Assembly: GCA_023384575.1 (NCBI GenBank)
Contig: JAHDVP010000041.1
Span: forward strand, 1-40,398
Source: Acidobacteriota bacterium
GTDB lineage: Bacteria; Acidobacteriota; Vicinamibacteria; Vicinamibacterales; JAFNAJ01
Length of the DNA stretch: 40,398 bases
Direction of reading: 5' to 3'
The first letter of the stretch is position 1, and each line of letters begins with the position of its first letter. The position numbers and the translations under genes are program-made. The notes below the pieces were generated by a model. That model made no database searches. It worked only from the letters and a program-made list of their open reading frames with translations, and was not told where the DNA came from. Positions 7,456-16,301 of this stretch are shown piece after piece.

Positions 7456-8772
7456 TCAGCGCACGAGCACGGGGGCGAGCAGGGGCTTCTGCCTGGCCGG
7501 AACGCCGGCATCGTTGAGGCCGCCGCTGATGGCGAGCACCTCGCGGCGTTGCTCGTCGGTCAGCCCCTCCGGCCAGCCCGACACCAGGTGTGCGCTGGCG
7601 TTGACCGGCGCGATCTTTCCAGGCTGCTTCTCGAGGACGCCTTCGTCGAAGCTCACCCACCCGAAGCCGACGACGCGTGGCGCCGGCCAGCCGGGCCGCT
7701 GGTCGACGATGGCCGCATAGCCCTCGAAAGCCGTGTCGAGCAGCATCGGCGGCTCGAACGGAACCGGCTCCCCGACTCTGACGAGCGGCGTCGACACGAC
7801 ACGACCCACCACGGCGCCGGCGCACACGCCGACGTCGGTCACCCCTCCCGTGAGCTCGTCGACGAAGACGTCCGTGATCGTGCCGTCCCAGCAGGGGTCC
7901 TGCCAGAACGCACGTTCGATGACGAGCGGCACCGCCGCCGGAAAGCCCGCCGTCCCGATCTCGAGCGCCGGGCGCTCCTCGGCAATCGCCGTCGCCCTGA
8001 CCGTGACCCCGTGATGGCGCACCGAGTAGCCGGCGGCGGGATCCACGGCCTGGATCGTGGTCCCCCGTCCGAAGAGCAGCGGCACCGGGGCGCCGCGCGA
8101 GCTGACGCCGGGCACCTCGTCGAGGCCCCCGAAGTCGTTCGTGCGCCGCAGGCGAACGAGAAACGCCGGGTCGCGAAGCGGACCCTCACCGCTCGACGGC
8201 ACGCCGCTGAAGTCGTCGCCTGGCGGACAGGCATCGAGACCGCTCGCGCCCGGCGGAATCGCCGACAGGGGCGCGAAGTCATCGCGCGTGTAGTCGGCGG
8301 GCTGCCGCACACTTGGTTCGTCCGACCCGAGGAACTCGCCGCTCACCATATCGCCGGACACGAGGTTCTCCTCCTGGTTGCGCTCGAGCCGCGGCTTGTA
8401 TGCGCGGCCACCGGCGCGCTCGATCGTTCCGCGCGCGTCGAGCTCGCCGACGCCGCCGACGATGGCGAGGTCCGGGCCGGCGCCGAGCTGCAACGCGTCG
8501 CCCGAGAGGTCGAAGTCGTCGTCATAGGTCCACGCCACGAGCCGCGCGGCCGACGACCGCCGCACGCAGTCGCTCCTGAACCAGTCGTCGAAGCCCGTGA
8601 GCCCGGTGATTCCGTCGAAATCGACGGGGTTGCGCTGGCGCAGCCCCTCGAGCGCCGCGGCGTCGGCAGCCTGCTGCATCTGCACGCGCGAGAGCGAGAC
8701 GAGGCCGAGGTCGACGACGAGCGCCGCCACCGAGAGGAGCCCGAAGAGCAGAAGCGCGAAGAACGCGAGCAC
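7456..8772 (-). CDS. tadG: TadG-like pilus assembly protein
   Basis: The 438-residue protein begins at a GTG with a hydrophobic helix LAFFALLLFGLLSVAALVVDLGLVSL followed by QMQQAADAAALEGLRQ. That is the canonical N-terminus of TadG/Tad-like minor pilin-type proteins: one membrane anchor, then a coiled 'AADAAALA' segment. The remaining ~390 residues form a large periplasmic region of mainly beta character that I cannot assign. An in-frame TGA, the stop of cpaB, lies 6 nt before the GTG, so no earlier start is possible. The usual positively charged tail before the anchor is therefore almost absent. Typical TadG proteins carry a von Willebrand A domain; I see no clear MIDAS motif here. Confidence 0.85.
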   Translation of the reverse strand: MLAFFALLLFGLLSVAALVVDLGLVSLSRVQMQQAADAAALEGLRQRNPVDFDGITGLTGFDDWFRSDCVRRSSAARLVAWTYDDDFDLSGDALQLGAGPDLAIVGGVGELDARGTIERAGGRAYKPRLERNQEENLVSGDMVSGEFLGSDEPSVRQPADYTRDDFAPLSAIPPGASGLDACPPGDDFSGVPSSGEGPLRDPAFLVRLRRTNDFGGLDEVPGVSSRGAPVPLLFGRGTTIQAVDPAAGYSVRHHGVTVRATAIAEERPALEIGTAGFPAAVPLVIERAFWQDPCWDGTITDVFVDELTGGVTDVGVCAGAVVGRVVSTPLVRVGEPVPFEPPMLLDTAFEGYAAIVDQRPGWPAPRVVGFGWVSFDEGVLEKQPGKIAPVNASAHLVSGWPEGLTDEQRREVLAISGGLNDAGVPARQKPLLAPVLVR

Positions 8773-8778
8773 CGGGCG

Positions 8779-9810
8779 TCACCGCACGGGGACGGCCGTC
8801 AACTCGCGCCGTCCCCCCTTGATCGTCTCGACCATGGTCACCGGGCCGCTCCCGGGCGCGGCGCCAGACGCCGCGGTTCCCGGCCGGAGGGCGGCGCCAC
8901 CCGCGAGGCCGGGCGTGGCAAACGGGCTCCACGGGCGCGACTCGGGTGTCACGCTCCGCGGGTCGTCGTCGGGCCGGCCCGACCGCGGCACCGACATGAC
9001 CGTGGCGCCGACGGCAATGGCCTCGGTCAGCGGCGCGACCTCTCCCGGGTCGACCGCGAGAACGACCTCCTGCACGGGACGCGTGCGGGTCACGCCGCCC
9101 TGCGTGAGCGTCCGCGAGAACACCGGCACCTGTCGCGTCGTCATCGGCTGGACGACCACGCCGTTCTGGACGAGCACGCGCACGGTCGCCTGCTTCTGCC
9201 AGTTGAGCAGTTGCGCCTGCAGCGCCAGCTGCGGTGCGTGGACCCCGCCGAACGACTGCATCGCCTTGTCTCCGGGTCCGGCCTCGATGGGCACCGTGGC
9301 GACGAGGTCGAACCGGTCGCCCGCGCGGAGGCCGAACAGCCCGTCGACGCGATCGGCTTCGACGCGCAGAGCGCGCTTGCCCGCCGGGATGCCCCCGACG
9401 AGCCCCGGCCGCGTACCCTCTGGCGCCAGATCGCGCGTGGTGAAGACGAAGCCGGCCGCCTTGTCGCGATCGAGCACGCGGCCGAAGATCTGCGACACCT
9501 GTGTGAGCATGTCGTCGGTGATGGCCTCGGGACGCAGGTAGACGACGGCCACGCGCTGATGCTGTGCGTCCCACACGTGGTCGCGAGTGAGTCGTGTGTA
9601 GGCCGGAATGGACTGGGCGCTGACGGGGACGGCCACCAGCCCTTCCCGCGACGGTCCGCGCGAGAAGCCGAGGCGCGAGAGGTCGAGTACTCCGAGCGCC
9701 CACAGACCCACCACGACGGCGACGACCAGGCCCGCCGCCAGCCACGGCCCGCCGGGAGTGGCGATGCCCGACGAGCGTCCCCACCGTCCGCGCTGCAGTC
9801 CTGTTCTCAT
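8779..9810 (-). CDS. cpaB: CpaB/RcpC, Flp pilus assembly protein with SAF domain
   Basis: This 343-residue protein has an N-terminal membrane anchor (about residues 24-45). A SAF domain follows, from about VAVPVSAQSIPAYTRLTRDHV to IPAGKRALRVEADRVDGLFGLRAGDRFDLVATV; each is split over shorter conserved blocks such as IPAGKRAL and VDGLFGLRAGDRFD. The downstream VLVQNGVVV and EVVLAVDPGEVAPLTEAI are characteristic of RcpC/CpaB, which modulates the secretin and may bind peptidoglycan through its SAF-like domain. The C-terminal ~80 residues are Pro/Gly/Ala-rich and probably disordered. An AGGAG site about 9 nt before the ATG supports the start. It lies between tadE and tadG in one transcript. Confidence 0.92.
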   Translation of the reverse strand: MRTGLQRGRWGRSSGIATPGGPWLAAGLVVAVVVGLWALGVLDLSRLGFSRGPSREGLVAVPVSAQSIPAYTRLTRDHVWDAQHQRVAVVYLRPEAITDDMLTQVSQIFGRVLDRDKAAGFVFTTRDLAPEGTRPGLVGGIPAGKRALRVEADRVDGLFGLRAGDRFDLVATVPIEAGPGDKAMQSFGGVHAPQLALQAQLLNWQKQATVRVLVQNGVVVQPMTTRQVPVFSRTLTQGGVTRTRPVQEVVLAVDPGEVAPLTEAIAVGATVMSVPRSGRPDDDPRSVTPESRPWSPFATPGLAGGAALRPGTAASGAAPGSGPVTMVETIKGGRRELTAVPVR

Positions 9811-9825
9811 CCTCGTCTCCTGCGT

Positions 9826-10752
9826 CTACTCGGCGAGGAAGATCTCACGCCGATACACGGCCTGACTGGCCAGCAGCTTGCGAAACGGTCGCACCTGCTG
9901 GCCGAACGCGAGCTGGCGGCCGAGCCCGTAGGGCCCGGCGTAGGCACCCGCGACCTGATCGAGCGGCAGCAGGGCCCCCGGCGCCGGGCGCGACGCCCCG
10001 TCGATGGCCACCGCGTCGTCGTCGGCGACGATCACCCGATCGAGATTCGGCTCGAAGGGTCCGAGCGGGCTGCTGCCGAAGCCACTCATCATCGCGCCCT
10101 GCCACGGGATGTTGACGCGCAGCGCGACGACGCCCCTGGCCGCCGTGCCGGACGCCGACGGCGACAGGCTGAAGGGGCCCGTGCCCGGGTCGAGCGGATC
10201 GGGCCGTACCTCCTCGATGACGGGCACCCACTCGATCGTCTCGACGCCAGTGGCATCGCGTCCGGTCACCCGCGGAACGCCCACCGTCAGGTCGGCGGCG
10301 ACGGCGCCCGCCGGACACACGTCGTTCGGCGGCGGCTCGAACCCCGCGGCGAGCAGCGCGCCGGGCAGACGCAGCAGGCGCCGATCGCCGACCTGCTCGA
10401 GGATCATCAGCGGACGCAACGCCTGGTTGGCCAGCGGCCAACTGGCCACGCACGCATCGAGCGCCGCGGGGCCGGGCACCTGGTCGAGGTCGATCACGAG
10501 GTAGCGCGGGTCGAACACGCGCCGGAGCACCCGCTCGTCCTCGAGCGCCGTCTCGAAGTCGATGTCTGCCGGAAGCGGGGTGAGCGCCAGCTCGCGTGCG
10601 GCGACGCGCGCCACATCCTGCGTCGCCTGGGCGAAGAACAAGAGCCGGCCGAGGTCGACCGTCGCCACGAGCAGCACCGTGAAGGCGAACGCGATGAGCG
10701 CGAACTCCACGAGCACGGCGCCGCGCTCGCCAGAGCGTGTCGGAGCGGTCAT
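9826..10752 (-). CDS. tadE: TadE-like pseudopilin-type protein
   Basis: The 308-residue protein starts MTAPTRSGERGAVLVEFALI, then FAFTVLLVATVDLGRLLFFAQATQDVARVAAR. A short basic leader, a Gly-Ala junction with Glu at position +5 (RG|AVLVE) and a hydrophobic helix match TadE minor pseudopilins, which are processed by TadV. The body is longer than in small TadE proteins (about 150-200 residues) and looks like a globular extracytoplasmic domain with Cys residues around positions 100 and 147. The ATG at 10752 overlaps the tadV stop as ATGA, so the two genes are translationally coupled. A longer upstream reading frame is only the shadow of tadV. Confidence 0.9.
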   Translation of the reverse strand: MTAPTRSGERGAVLVEFALIAFAFTVLLVATVDLGRLLFFAQATQDVARVAARELALTPLPADIDFETALEDERVLRRVFDPRYLVIDLDQVPGPAALDACVASWPLANQALRPLMILEQVGDRRLLRLPGALLAAGFEPPPNDVCPAGAVAADLTVGVPRVTGRDATGVETIEWVPVIEEVRPDPLDPGTGPFSLSPSASGTAARGVVALRVNIPWQGAMMSGFGSSPLGPFEPNLDRVIVADDDAVAIDGASRPAPGALLPLDQVAGAYAGPYGLGRQLAFGQQVRPFRKLLASQAVYRREIFLAE

Positions 10753-11156
10753 CCCTTCGCCACCAGGAACGCCAGCATGCCCATGGCAATCGCCGGCACG
10801 TAAGCCATCTCGCGCTGCCCTCGCACGAGCGCGACGAGCGCGAGCAGTGCACCGGCGATGGCGACGTACACGAGCATGGCCAACAGACCGAACGGCCCGA
10901 GCAGCGCGCCAATCGCCGAGACGAGCTTCACGTCGCCGCCGCCGAACGCGCCCAGCCAGAAGAGAAGCGCCCCGAGCCCGAAGCCCACGATGGCCCCCGC
11001 GCCCAGCCCCAGCCAGCCGACGTCGTGCCAGCCGAGCGCCGTCGCGCACAGGGCCCACACCAGAACGCCCAGCGAGATCGCATCGGGCACTTCGCGCGTC
11101 CGCAGATCGATCACTGCGGCGGCCAGCACGGCAACGAATGGAATCCACAGCACCAT
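10749..11156 (-). CDS. tadV: TadV/CpaA, prepilin peptidase (A24 family)
   Basis: This 135-residue polytopic membrane protein cleaves the leader of Flp and TadE/F-type prepilins at the inner membrane. The two catalytic aspartates of A24 peptidases are visible: one in IDLRTREVPD (Asp17, with Asp25 close by) and one in FGGGDVKL (Asp75). Hydrophobic segments fill most of the remainder. It lacks the N-terminal methyltransferase domain of PilD, as expected for TadV. It lies directly downstream of the pilin gene, separated by a strong stem-loop, and overlaps tadE by 4 nt. Start at ATG 11156. Confidence 0.93.
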   Translation of the reverse strand: MVLWIPFVAVLAAAVIDLRTREVPDAISLGVLVWALCATALGWHDVGWLGLGAGAIVGFGLGALLFWLGAFGGGDVKLVSAIGALLGPFGLLAMLVYVAIAGALLALVALVRGQREMAYVPAIAMGMLAFLVAKG

Positions 11157-11223
11157 CGGCGGTCGACCTCACCCCTCGAACGGACGATCGGAACGACCCG
11201 GGCCGACCCGGCGTACGCACGCA

Positions 11224-11268
11224 CACACCTCCCTCGTTCCGTCTCCGACGGAAAGCGAGGGAGGTGTG
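11224..11268 (-). other. Long stem-loop between the pilin and prepilin-peptidase genes
   Basis: A near-perfect 20-bp hairpin lies in the 155-nt gap downstream of flp. The outer 13-bp arms are 11224-11236 and 11256-11268 (CACACCTCCCTCG and its complement). The inner 7-bp arms are 11237-11243 and 11247-11253, with a 3-nt loop and a 2-nt bulge (11254-11255). No T tract follows on the minus strand, so a simple intrinsic terminator is unlikely. A 3' mRNA-stabilising or partial-termination structure fits the need for far more pilin than assembly proteins. That function is inferred. Confidence 0.7.
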
Positions 11269-11311
11269 GCGCGGGAATCAGCCCGGTCCCACGACCGGCG
11301 GCCGACCCGCC

Positions 11312-11644
11312 CTACGGCACTTCGACGACGAGGTCCTCGATGGCCGTCGTGCCGAGGTTGTTGCCGAGCCGCGACGTCTCGCTGTTGGCCAGGATCGTCT
11401 CGAAGTCGATCGCGATCAGCCCGTCCTCGGCCGAGACGGTCTCGATGATCTTCCCGCTCGCGATCGGCCCGTTGTCGTCGGCGTGCGCGCCAGGCAGGAC
11501 GGCCGCCACCGCCGCCACGAGGTCGTTCGTCTTGTGGCCGAAGATGGCCACGCTCGCCGCGCCAATCAGCGCGACGCCTCCGACGAGCAGCGCGTACTCC
11601 ACCAGGGCGGCGCCCTTCTTGCTCTTGAGCAGTCGTCTCAACAT
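11312..11644 (-). CDS. flp: Flp-type IVb major pilin with extended C-terminus
   Basis: The 110-residue prepilin starts MLRRLLKSKKGAALVEYALL. The basic leader ends in Gly11, and the mature protein would start AALVEYALL, with Glu at +5 followed by Tyr, the Flp signature. A hydrophobic helix (VGGVALIGAASVAIFG) follows. Canonical Flp pilins are about 50-70 residues; this one carries about 55 extra residues of acidic, soluble-looking sequence (NGPIASGKIIETVSAEDG and onward). The start at ATG 11644 is preferred because an AGAAGGAGAAG stretch lies just upstream; the GTG at 11665 would place that site inside the coding region. The only pilin-like gene of this size in the locus. Confidence 0.93.
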   Translation of the reverse strand: MLRRLLKSKKGAALVEYALLVGGVALIGAASVAIFGHKTNDLVAAVAAVLPGAHADDNGPIASGKIIETVSAEDGLIAIDFETILANSETSRLGNNLGTTAIEDLVVEVP

Positions 11645-11780
11645 CACTTCTTCTCCTTCTGTCACGAGGGGTGGCCGACATCGGCCGACAGGAGGGCCCG
11701 CCCCTGCGGGTCCTCACGCTCTCATCCACGCCCGGCGACCAGCCATCCGGGGGTGGAAGATGAAGACCGTCACGCGGCGG

Positions 11781-13814
11781 TCACCTGGGCCCTCCCAGAC
11801 CACCGACCGGCGTCGCGATCAATTCCTCGATGGGATCCGGAAACGCCCAGAGCGCCGTCTCCGGCACCGGGTCGCGCAGGATCACGGGGTTCACGACGAT
11901 GACCAGCTCGAGGTCGTCCTCGTTGCGCGCCTCACCCCTGAACAGCCACCCGAGGCCAGGGACGTCGCGCAAGCCCGGCGAGCCGGTTCGGGTGTCGGAC
12001 GCGTTTCGCGACGTCAAGCCGGCCACGAGCAGGCCCTGGCCATCGCGCAGCCGCGCGCTCGTCGTGAGCGACCGCGTCTCGAACGCGGTCGTCTGCTGTG
12101 TCTGACCGGTGGTCTGGCGCAACGACTGCGTGAGCGCGGCATCCGGCGTGACGACCTGCGGCGCGACGTCGATCGTGATGACGTCGTCGTCGCCGACGAG
12201 CGGGCGCACCTGGAGCACGACACCGAACGGCACGAAGTCGACGAAGCTGAAGACGCCGGCGTTCGTGCCTGGCGACTGCCCGTTGTCGACGACGCCGAAC
12301 GCAGGTGAGAACGCCTGCGGGACGGGGACCTCGCCGCCGACCTGGAACTGCGCCAGTTCGCCCGACAGCACGGTCAGCGATGGCGTCGTCAGGCTCCTGG
12401 CGATGCCGTCGCGCTCGAGCAGGGAGAATGCGGCGTCGAGCGCGTGGTGGCCGGTCGCCAGCTGGAACTCGTTGAGCAGCTGCCCGCCGAGAAACGACAG
12501 GACGTTCTGTACTGCCGTGGCGCCCGCGCCACCGACGCGCGCGGCCTGGTCGCCCTGAACCGCCGTGGCACCTCTGGACGGGGTGAGCGAGGGCTGGTCG
12601 AAGTCGGACGCGAGGGCCGCGAGGTTCGCGTTGTAGCTGCGCAGCCGGTTGCGGTTGACCTCGTACAGCCGCAGGTTCACGCGAACCTGCGGGAGGTCGG
12701 CGACCTCGATGAACGACAGCACGCGGCCTTCGGCCACCTCGATGACCTTCGCCCGGCCGAGGTTGCGCATGATCTGGTTGGTGAGTCGCCCGCTGCCCCG
12801 GCCGAGCCCCGCCCGGCCGGCTCCGCTTCCGAGCGACGTACCGAGTTGGCCCCGTCGCGAGGCGTCCGCGTCCTGCCCGGTCTGACGACCCGAGAGGGCG
12901 CCGCCCTCGTCGGCGACGACGCGCAGGTCGTCGGCGCCGGCTGTCCGACCCGCGAACAACTGGGAGGCCAGGCTGAGGATGCGCACGAGTGCCACCTGGT
13001 TGGGCACGCGGCCCTCGAGCACGAGCACGTCCTCCTCGTCGTTGCGCACGCTGCCGCGCAGGACGCGGCGCACGCTGACCATGTGGCCACCGAGCGGCGC
13101 GATGGCTTCCCTTACGCGGTCCTCGGGCAGAGCCGGCAGCGTTTCGAGTCGGAGCAGGTTGATGACGGCGCCTCGGGGTGATGTGGGCCCACCAGCGACC
13201 TCGAACGCCCGCTCCGGCGTCGCCGGGGCGGTCGGGTCGCCGGTCTGCCCCGAGTCGGCGGCGACGGCGGCGCGTTCGGCCTCGCCCGCGACGCCGAGCC
13301 ACGGTCCGAGACCGGGCGTTCGGCGGCGTTCACCGGCATCGAGGTAGTTGCGCGCCACCCCTTCGGCCGCCAGGGAATAGGTCGCGTCGGGCACGGTCCC
13401 CGTGAGGACGAGGGCATCGCGATCGGGCGCGGCGGCGACCGTGATCGCGGCGTGCACCTGATGGAGCGCCGCCTGCAGCACCGAGAGGTCGCGCTGCACC
13501 GTGAACAGGTACTCGCGCACCGTCCCCGACGCGAACCACACGATCAGCGTCGTCCGGCCCGTGTCGCGCCCGAGGACCAGCACCTCGCGATTGCTGATGA
13601 GTTCGGCGTTGATGAGGTCGGCATCGCCCACGGCGAGCCGCTCGATCGATTCGGAGAAGACCAGCCGCGTGTGCTGCGAGCGGGTCACCGTGTATGCGTC
13701 GGCCGTTGGCGGCCGCGCGGCAATGAGGCCCTGGGCCCCGGCCTCGGCCACCAGGCACAGCACCCCCGCGGCGAGCGCGGTCGAGAGGCTGACGCGTCTG
13801 GGGGCTGGGGGCAC
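11781..13814 (-). CDS. cpaC: CpaC/RcpA, outer-membrane secretin of the Tad pilus
   Basis: The 677-residue secretin has a signal peptide (residues 1-28, LSTALAAGVLCLVAEAGAQG). An N-terminal pilus-secretin domain comes next (TVTRSQHTRLVFSESIERLA, ADLINAELISNREVLVLG, TTLIVWFASG), then a second N-type domain, and then the beta-barrel core near residues 450-640. The core signature is clear: LTTPSLTVLSGELAQF, then GGEVPVPQ, then FGVVLQVRPLVGDDDVITIDV. Between the domains are Gly/Ser/Arg-rich low-complexity stretches. It forms the outer-membrane channel for the pilus. The start is a GTG at 13814 with AGGA about 7 nt upstream. It is the first gene of the locus in transcription order, whereas in many Tad loci flp comes first. 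Confidence 0.95.
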   Translation of the reverse strand: MPPAPRRVSLSTALAAGVLCLVAEAGAQGLIAARPPTADAYTVTRSQHTRLVFSESIERLAVGDADLINAELISNREVLVLGRDTGRTTLIVWFASGTVREYLFTVQRDLSVLQAALHQVHAAITVAAAPDRDALVLTGTVPDATYSLAAEGVARNYLDAGERRRTPGLGPWLGVAGEAERAAVAADSGQTGDPTAPATPERAFEVAGGPTSPRGAVINLLRLETLPALPEDRVREAIAPLGGHMVSVRRVLRGSVRNDEEDVLVLEGRVPNQVALVRILSLASQLFAGRTAGADDLRVVADEGGALSGRQTGQDADASRRGQLGTSLGSGAGRAGLGRGSGRLTNQIMRNLGRAKVIEVAEGRVLSFIEVADLPQVRVNLRLYEVNRNRLRSYNANLAALASDFDQPSLTPSRGATAVQGDQAARVGGAGATAVQNVLSFLGGQLLNEFQLATGHHALDAAFSLLERDGIARSLTTPSLTVLSGELAQFQVGGEVPVPQAFSPAFGVVDNGQSPGTNAGVFSFVDFVPFGVVLQVRPLVGDDDVITIDVAPQVVTPDAALTQSLRQTTGQTQQTTAFETRSLTTSARLRDGQGLLVAGLTSRNASDTRTGSPGLRDVPGLGWLFRGEARNEDDLELVIVVNPVILRDPVPETALWAFPDPIEELIATPVGGLGGPR

Positions 13815-14002
13815 CAGAGTGTCCTTTCGAGTCGAGAGATCTCGCCAGCGGCAGTCGCAACGGCTGCGCGGCGGTCGGCTTCAATCGATGGGCGCCAGCG
13901 TAGCGGAGAGGAGAGCCGCCTCGGAGGAGAATCACACGAGTGGTCGCCAGGGCCCGATGAGTGGATGGCAGCCGGCCAGAATTCGACCAGCCGGTCGGGC
14001 GA

Positions 14003-16138
14003 TCAGCGCACCACGAGCCGCACGTCACGCGACGAGATCGCCCGGTTGCCGTCACGGTCCTCGGCCAGAATGCGAAGGACGTACTCGCCCGGCACGAGCG
14101 TCGACGTGTCCCAGAACGCCTCCCGGGCGAGGTCGTCGCGCACGACGTTCGTCACGACGTAGATGAAGCGGGTGACCCGCTGCCCACCGCCGGCGATCCC
14201 GCTGCCCAAGGCGTACACGAACTGAGAGGCGTCAGTCGCCGTCGGCAGGTACTCGAGGTCGATGGTGACCCGAGGGCGCTCCCAGCCCGCGAGCGGCGTG
14301 CCCTCCGCGTCGAGCACCTGATACCCGAGACGCGCGAGCCCCAGCTTCCGGCGCGGCAGGTTGTCGTCGACCTGGTCGTACGCCTCGACTTCCACCCGCA
14401 CGCGCCCGAAGACCTCGATGCGCTCGTCGCGGCTCGTGCCGAGCGGCGCGCCGGCTTCGGTATAGAGCCGGATGCCCCCGGGCTCGATCGTGGGAGGCAC
14501 CGAATCGGAGAACCCCGCGATGGGAAGCGCCAGCGTGTTCATCTCGCCACCGCGCGGCCCGGTCTCGAGATGCACGTGTGAGGCGGCGTTGGTCGTGCCA
14601 AGGACCTCGGCAAGGCCCACGCGCGTGCCCCGTCGCACCCGGACGCGGCCGACCCGACCTCGGTCGTCGCGCTCGAGCAGGGCGAAGGCCGGCGTCGTGG
14701 GCCGTCCTCTCGGGTCGCGCCCAACCGTCATGTGCACGTAGGTGAACACCTGCAGCGCGAGGCTCTCGTTGACGGTCCCGACCGACGACACGGGGATCGG
14801 CACGACGGCCTTCTCGTCGCGGACGGCGACAACCGGCGTGCCCCTCGCGCCGACGACGTCGAGGCCGGCGTGGAACCGGCGGCGGGGGTCGACCCAGTCG
14901 CCGCGCGGCTCGCCGACGGTCCCGGCGACCTCATGCCAGAGGTCGTGCGGCCGGAGCGGCCAGCCGAGTGCACCGAGCCCAAGGCTCGCGGCATCGAGGC
15001 GGGGTCGCCGCGGCGTGTGCGTCGGCCTCGGCTCGATGCCGACCGCGGGCGCGATCCGTCGCACCACCCGGTTGCCGGTGTCGGCCACGAGCAGGGCCCC
15101 CGAGGCGTCAACCGCGATGCCGGTCGGCAGGCTGAAGCGTGCCACGGGGCCCGATCCGTCCGCGTAGCCCGGCGTGCTGCCGGCGAGCACGTGCGCCACC
15201 CCTCCGGGTTCCACCTGGACGATGCGACCCCGCGAATCGCCGACGTACACGGACCCCGACGGCCCGGAGGCGACGGCGAGCGGCCTCCACAGGTCGACGG
15301 GCACGGTCTCGACCATGCCGTCGGGAGAGATGCGCCGCAGCGCGTGGTTGCCCGTGTCGGCCACCCAGACAACGCCTTCGGCCGATACGGCAACGTCCGC
15401 CGGGGTGTCGAATCGCGCGACATCGACGGGGCCGTCGACGAAGCCTCGTCCGCCACCGCCCGCCAACGTCGTCACGATCCCATCGGGAGAAACGACGCGA
15501 ACGGCGTCGTTGTAGGTGTCGGCGACGAACAGCCGCCCGGTCGCGTCGACGGCGACGCCGAGCGGTCCGTCGAAGCGGGCGAGGCCTGGCGGGCCGTCGA
15601 GCCATCCCGGCGCCCCGCCCCCGGTCACGGTCGTCACCCGGCCATCGGACCCGACGCGGCGGATGGCGTGGTTGCCCGCATCGGCCACGAGCACCGCTCC
15701 GGACGCGTCGACGGCGAGCCCGGAGGGCGTGTGAAAGGCCGCACCCATCCCGGAACCGTCGCGCTGCCCTTCGAAGGCCCCGCCCGCGAGCGTCGTCACG
15801 ACGCCGGAAGGGTCGAGTCGCCGCACACGATTCGCGTTGCCGCCATCGGCGACGTAGACGACGCCATCGCGTCCGACGGCCACGCCGTAGGGGTCGTCGA
15901 ACCGCGCCGCGCCGAACGGGGCGTCGACGACGCCGAGGCCGCCGTCGCCGGCGAGCGTCGTGACCACGCCGGTCCATCCCACGGCCGGCGGACGTGGCTC
16001 GCCCCACGGGGGCGGAACCTCACGGCCGGCCCACCAGACGACGGCCGCGGCGGCTCCCACGAGCAGCACCGCGACGAGCGACGCGGCAACGAGCACCGTC
16101 CGGCGTGGCCGGCGGAAGCGAAGGCGAACGTCGGGCAT
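14003..16138 (-). CDS. NHL-repeat beta-propeller fused to an M23-type peptidase domain
   Basis: This 711-residue protein has an N-terminal membrane anchor (about residues 13-36). At least five NHL repeats follow at residues 55-365, each with the cadence DxPxGVAVDxxGxLxVADTxNxxVRR and VVTTLAGG. After a linker comes an M23/LytM-like module at about 390-530: HAGLD (His423, Asp427), GTPVVAV, and HVHLE (His521, His523). The HxxxD and HxH zinc ligands are thus intact. The C-terminal 170 residues are beta-rich (VRVEVEAYDQ, VTIDLEYLP, EYVLRILAEDRDGN), like an Ig-type domain. Predicted to act in the periplasm on peptidoglycan or a peptide substrate, with the propeller as binding or scaffold domain; substrate unknown. 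It ends 188 nt before the secretin start and may or may not share its transcript. Confidence 0.85.
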   Translation of the reverse strand: MPDVRLRFRRPRRTVLVAASLVAVLLVGAAAAVVWWAGREVPPPWGEPRPPAVGWTGVVTTLAGDGGLGVVDAPFGAARFDDPYGVAVGRDGVVYVADGGNANRVRRLDPSGVVTTLAGGAFEGQRDGSGMGAAFHTPSGLAVDASGAVLVADAGNHAIRRVGSDGRVTTVTGGGAPGWLDGPPGLARFDGPLGVAVDATGRLFVADTYNDAVRVVSPDGIVTTLAGGGGRGFVDGPVDVARFDTPADVAVSAEGVVWVADTGNHALRRISPDGMVETVPVDLWRPLAVASGPSGSVYVGDSRGRIVQVEPGGVAHVLAGSTPGYADGSGPVARFSLPTGIAVDASGALLVADTGNRVVRRIAPAVGIEPRPTHTPRRPRLDAASLGLGALGWPLRPHDLWHEVAGTVGEPRGDWVDPRRRFHAGLDVVGARGTPVVAVRDEKAVVPIPVSSVGTVNESLALQVFTYVHMTVGRDPRGRPTTPAFALLERDDRGRVGRVRVRRGTRVGLAEVLGTTNAASHVHLETGPRGGEMNTLALPIAGFSDSVPPTIEPGGIRLYTEAGAPLGTSRDERIEVFGRVRVEVEAYDQVDDNLPRRKLGLARLGYQVLDAEGTPLAGWERPRVTIDLEYLPTATDASQFVYALGSGIAGGGQRVTRFIYVVTNVVRDDLAREAFWDTSTLVPGEYVLRILAEDRDGNRAISSRDVRLVVR

Positions 16139-16301
16139 GTCGGGCGAAGGCCAGCGGCCACGAGCGGCCGCGCGCCTGCCTGCAGTCTATCGCGCCGCGC
16201 GGCGCCGGTCGCGCCGCGGTGTCAGTTGCGCCGAACCGCCCCACGCGTCAGAATCGTACGATGCCTCGTCACGCGCATTCTCGCCGCCTGCCCTCCGCCA
16301 C

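Noticed and set aside
6189-7511. Upstream extension of the cpaF reading frame to a 912-residue protein
   Set aside because: The extra part is low-complexity Arg/Ala sequence out of frame with cpaE; the ATGA overlap at 6185-6188 gives the natural start.
7231-10803. Very long plus-strand open frame (over 1100 codons) opposite cpaE, tadG, cpaB and tadE
   Set aside because: Composition is Arg/Ala/His-rich without any recognisable domain, and it lies antisense to four clear Tad genes; in high-GC DNA the antisense third frame often lacks stops.
11224-11268. Intrinsic terminator after flp
   Set aside because: Strong stem but no T tract on the minus strand; kept as a stem-loop only.
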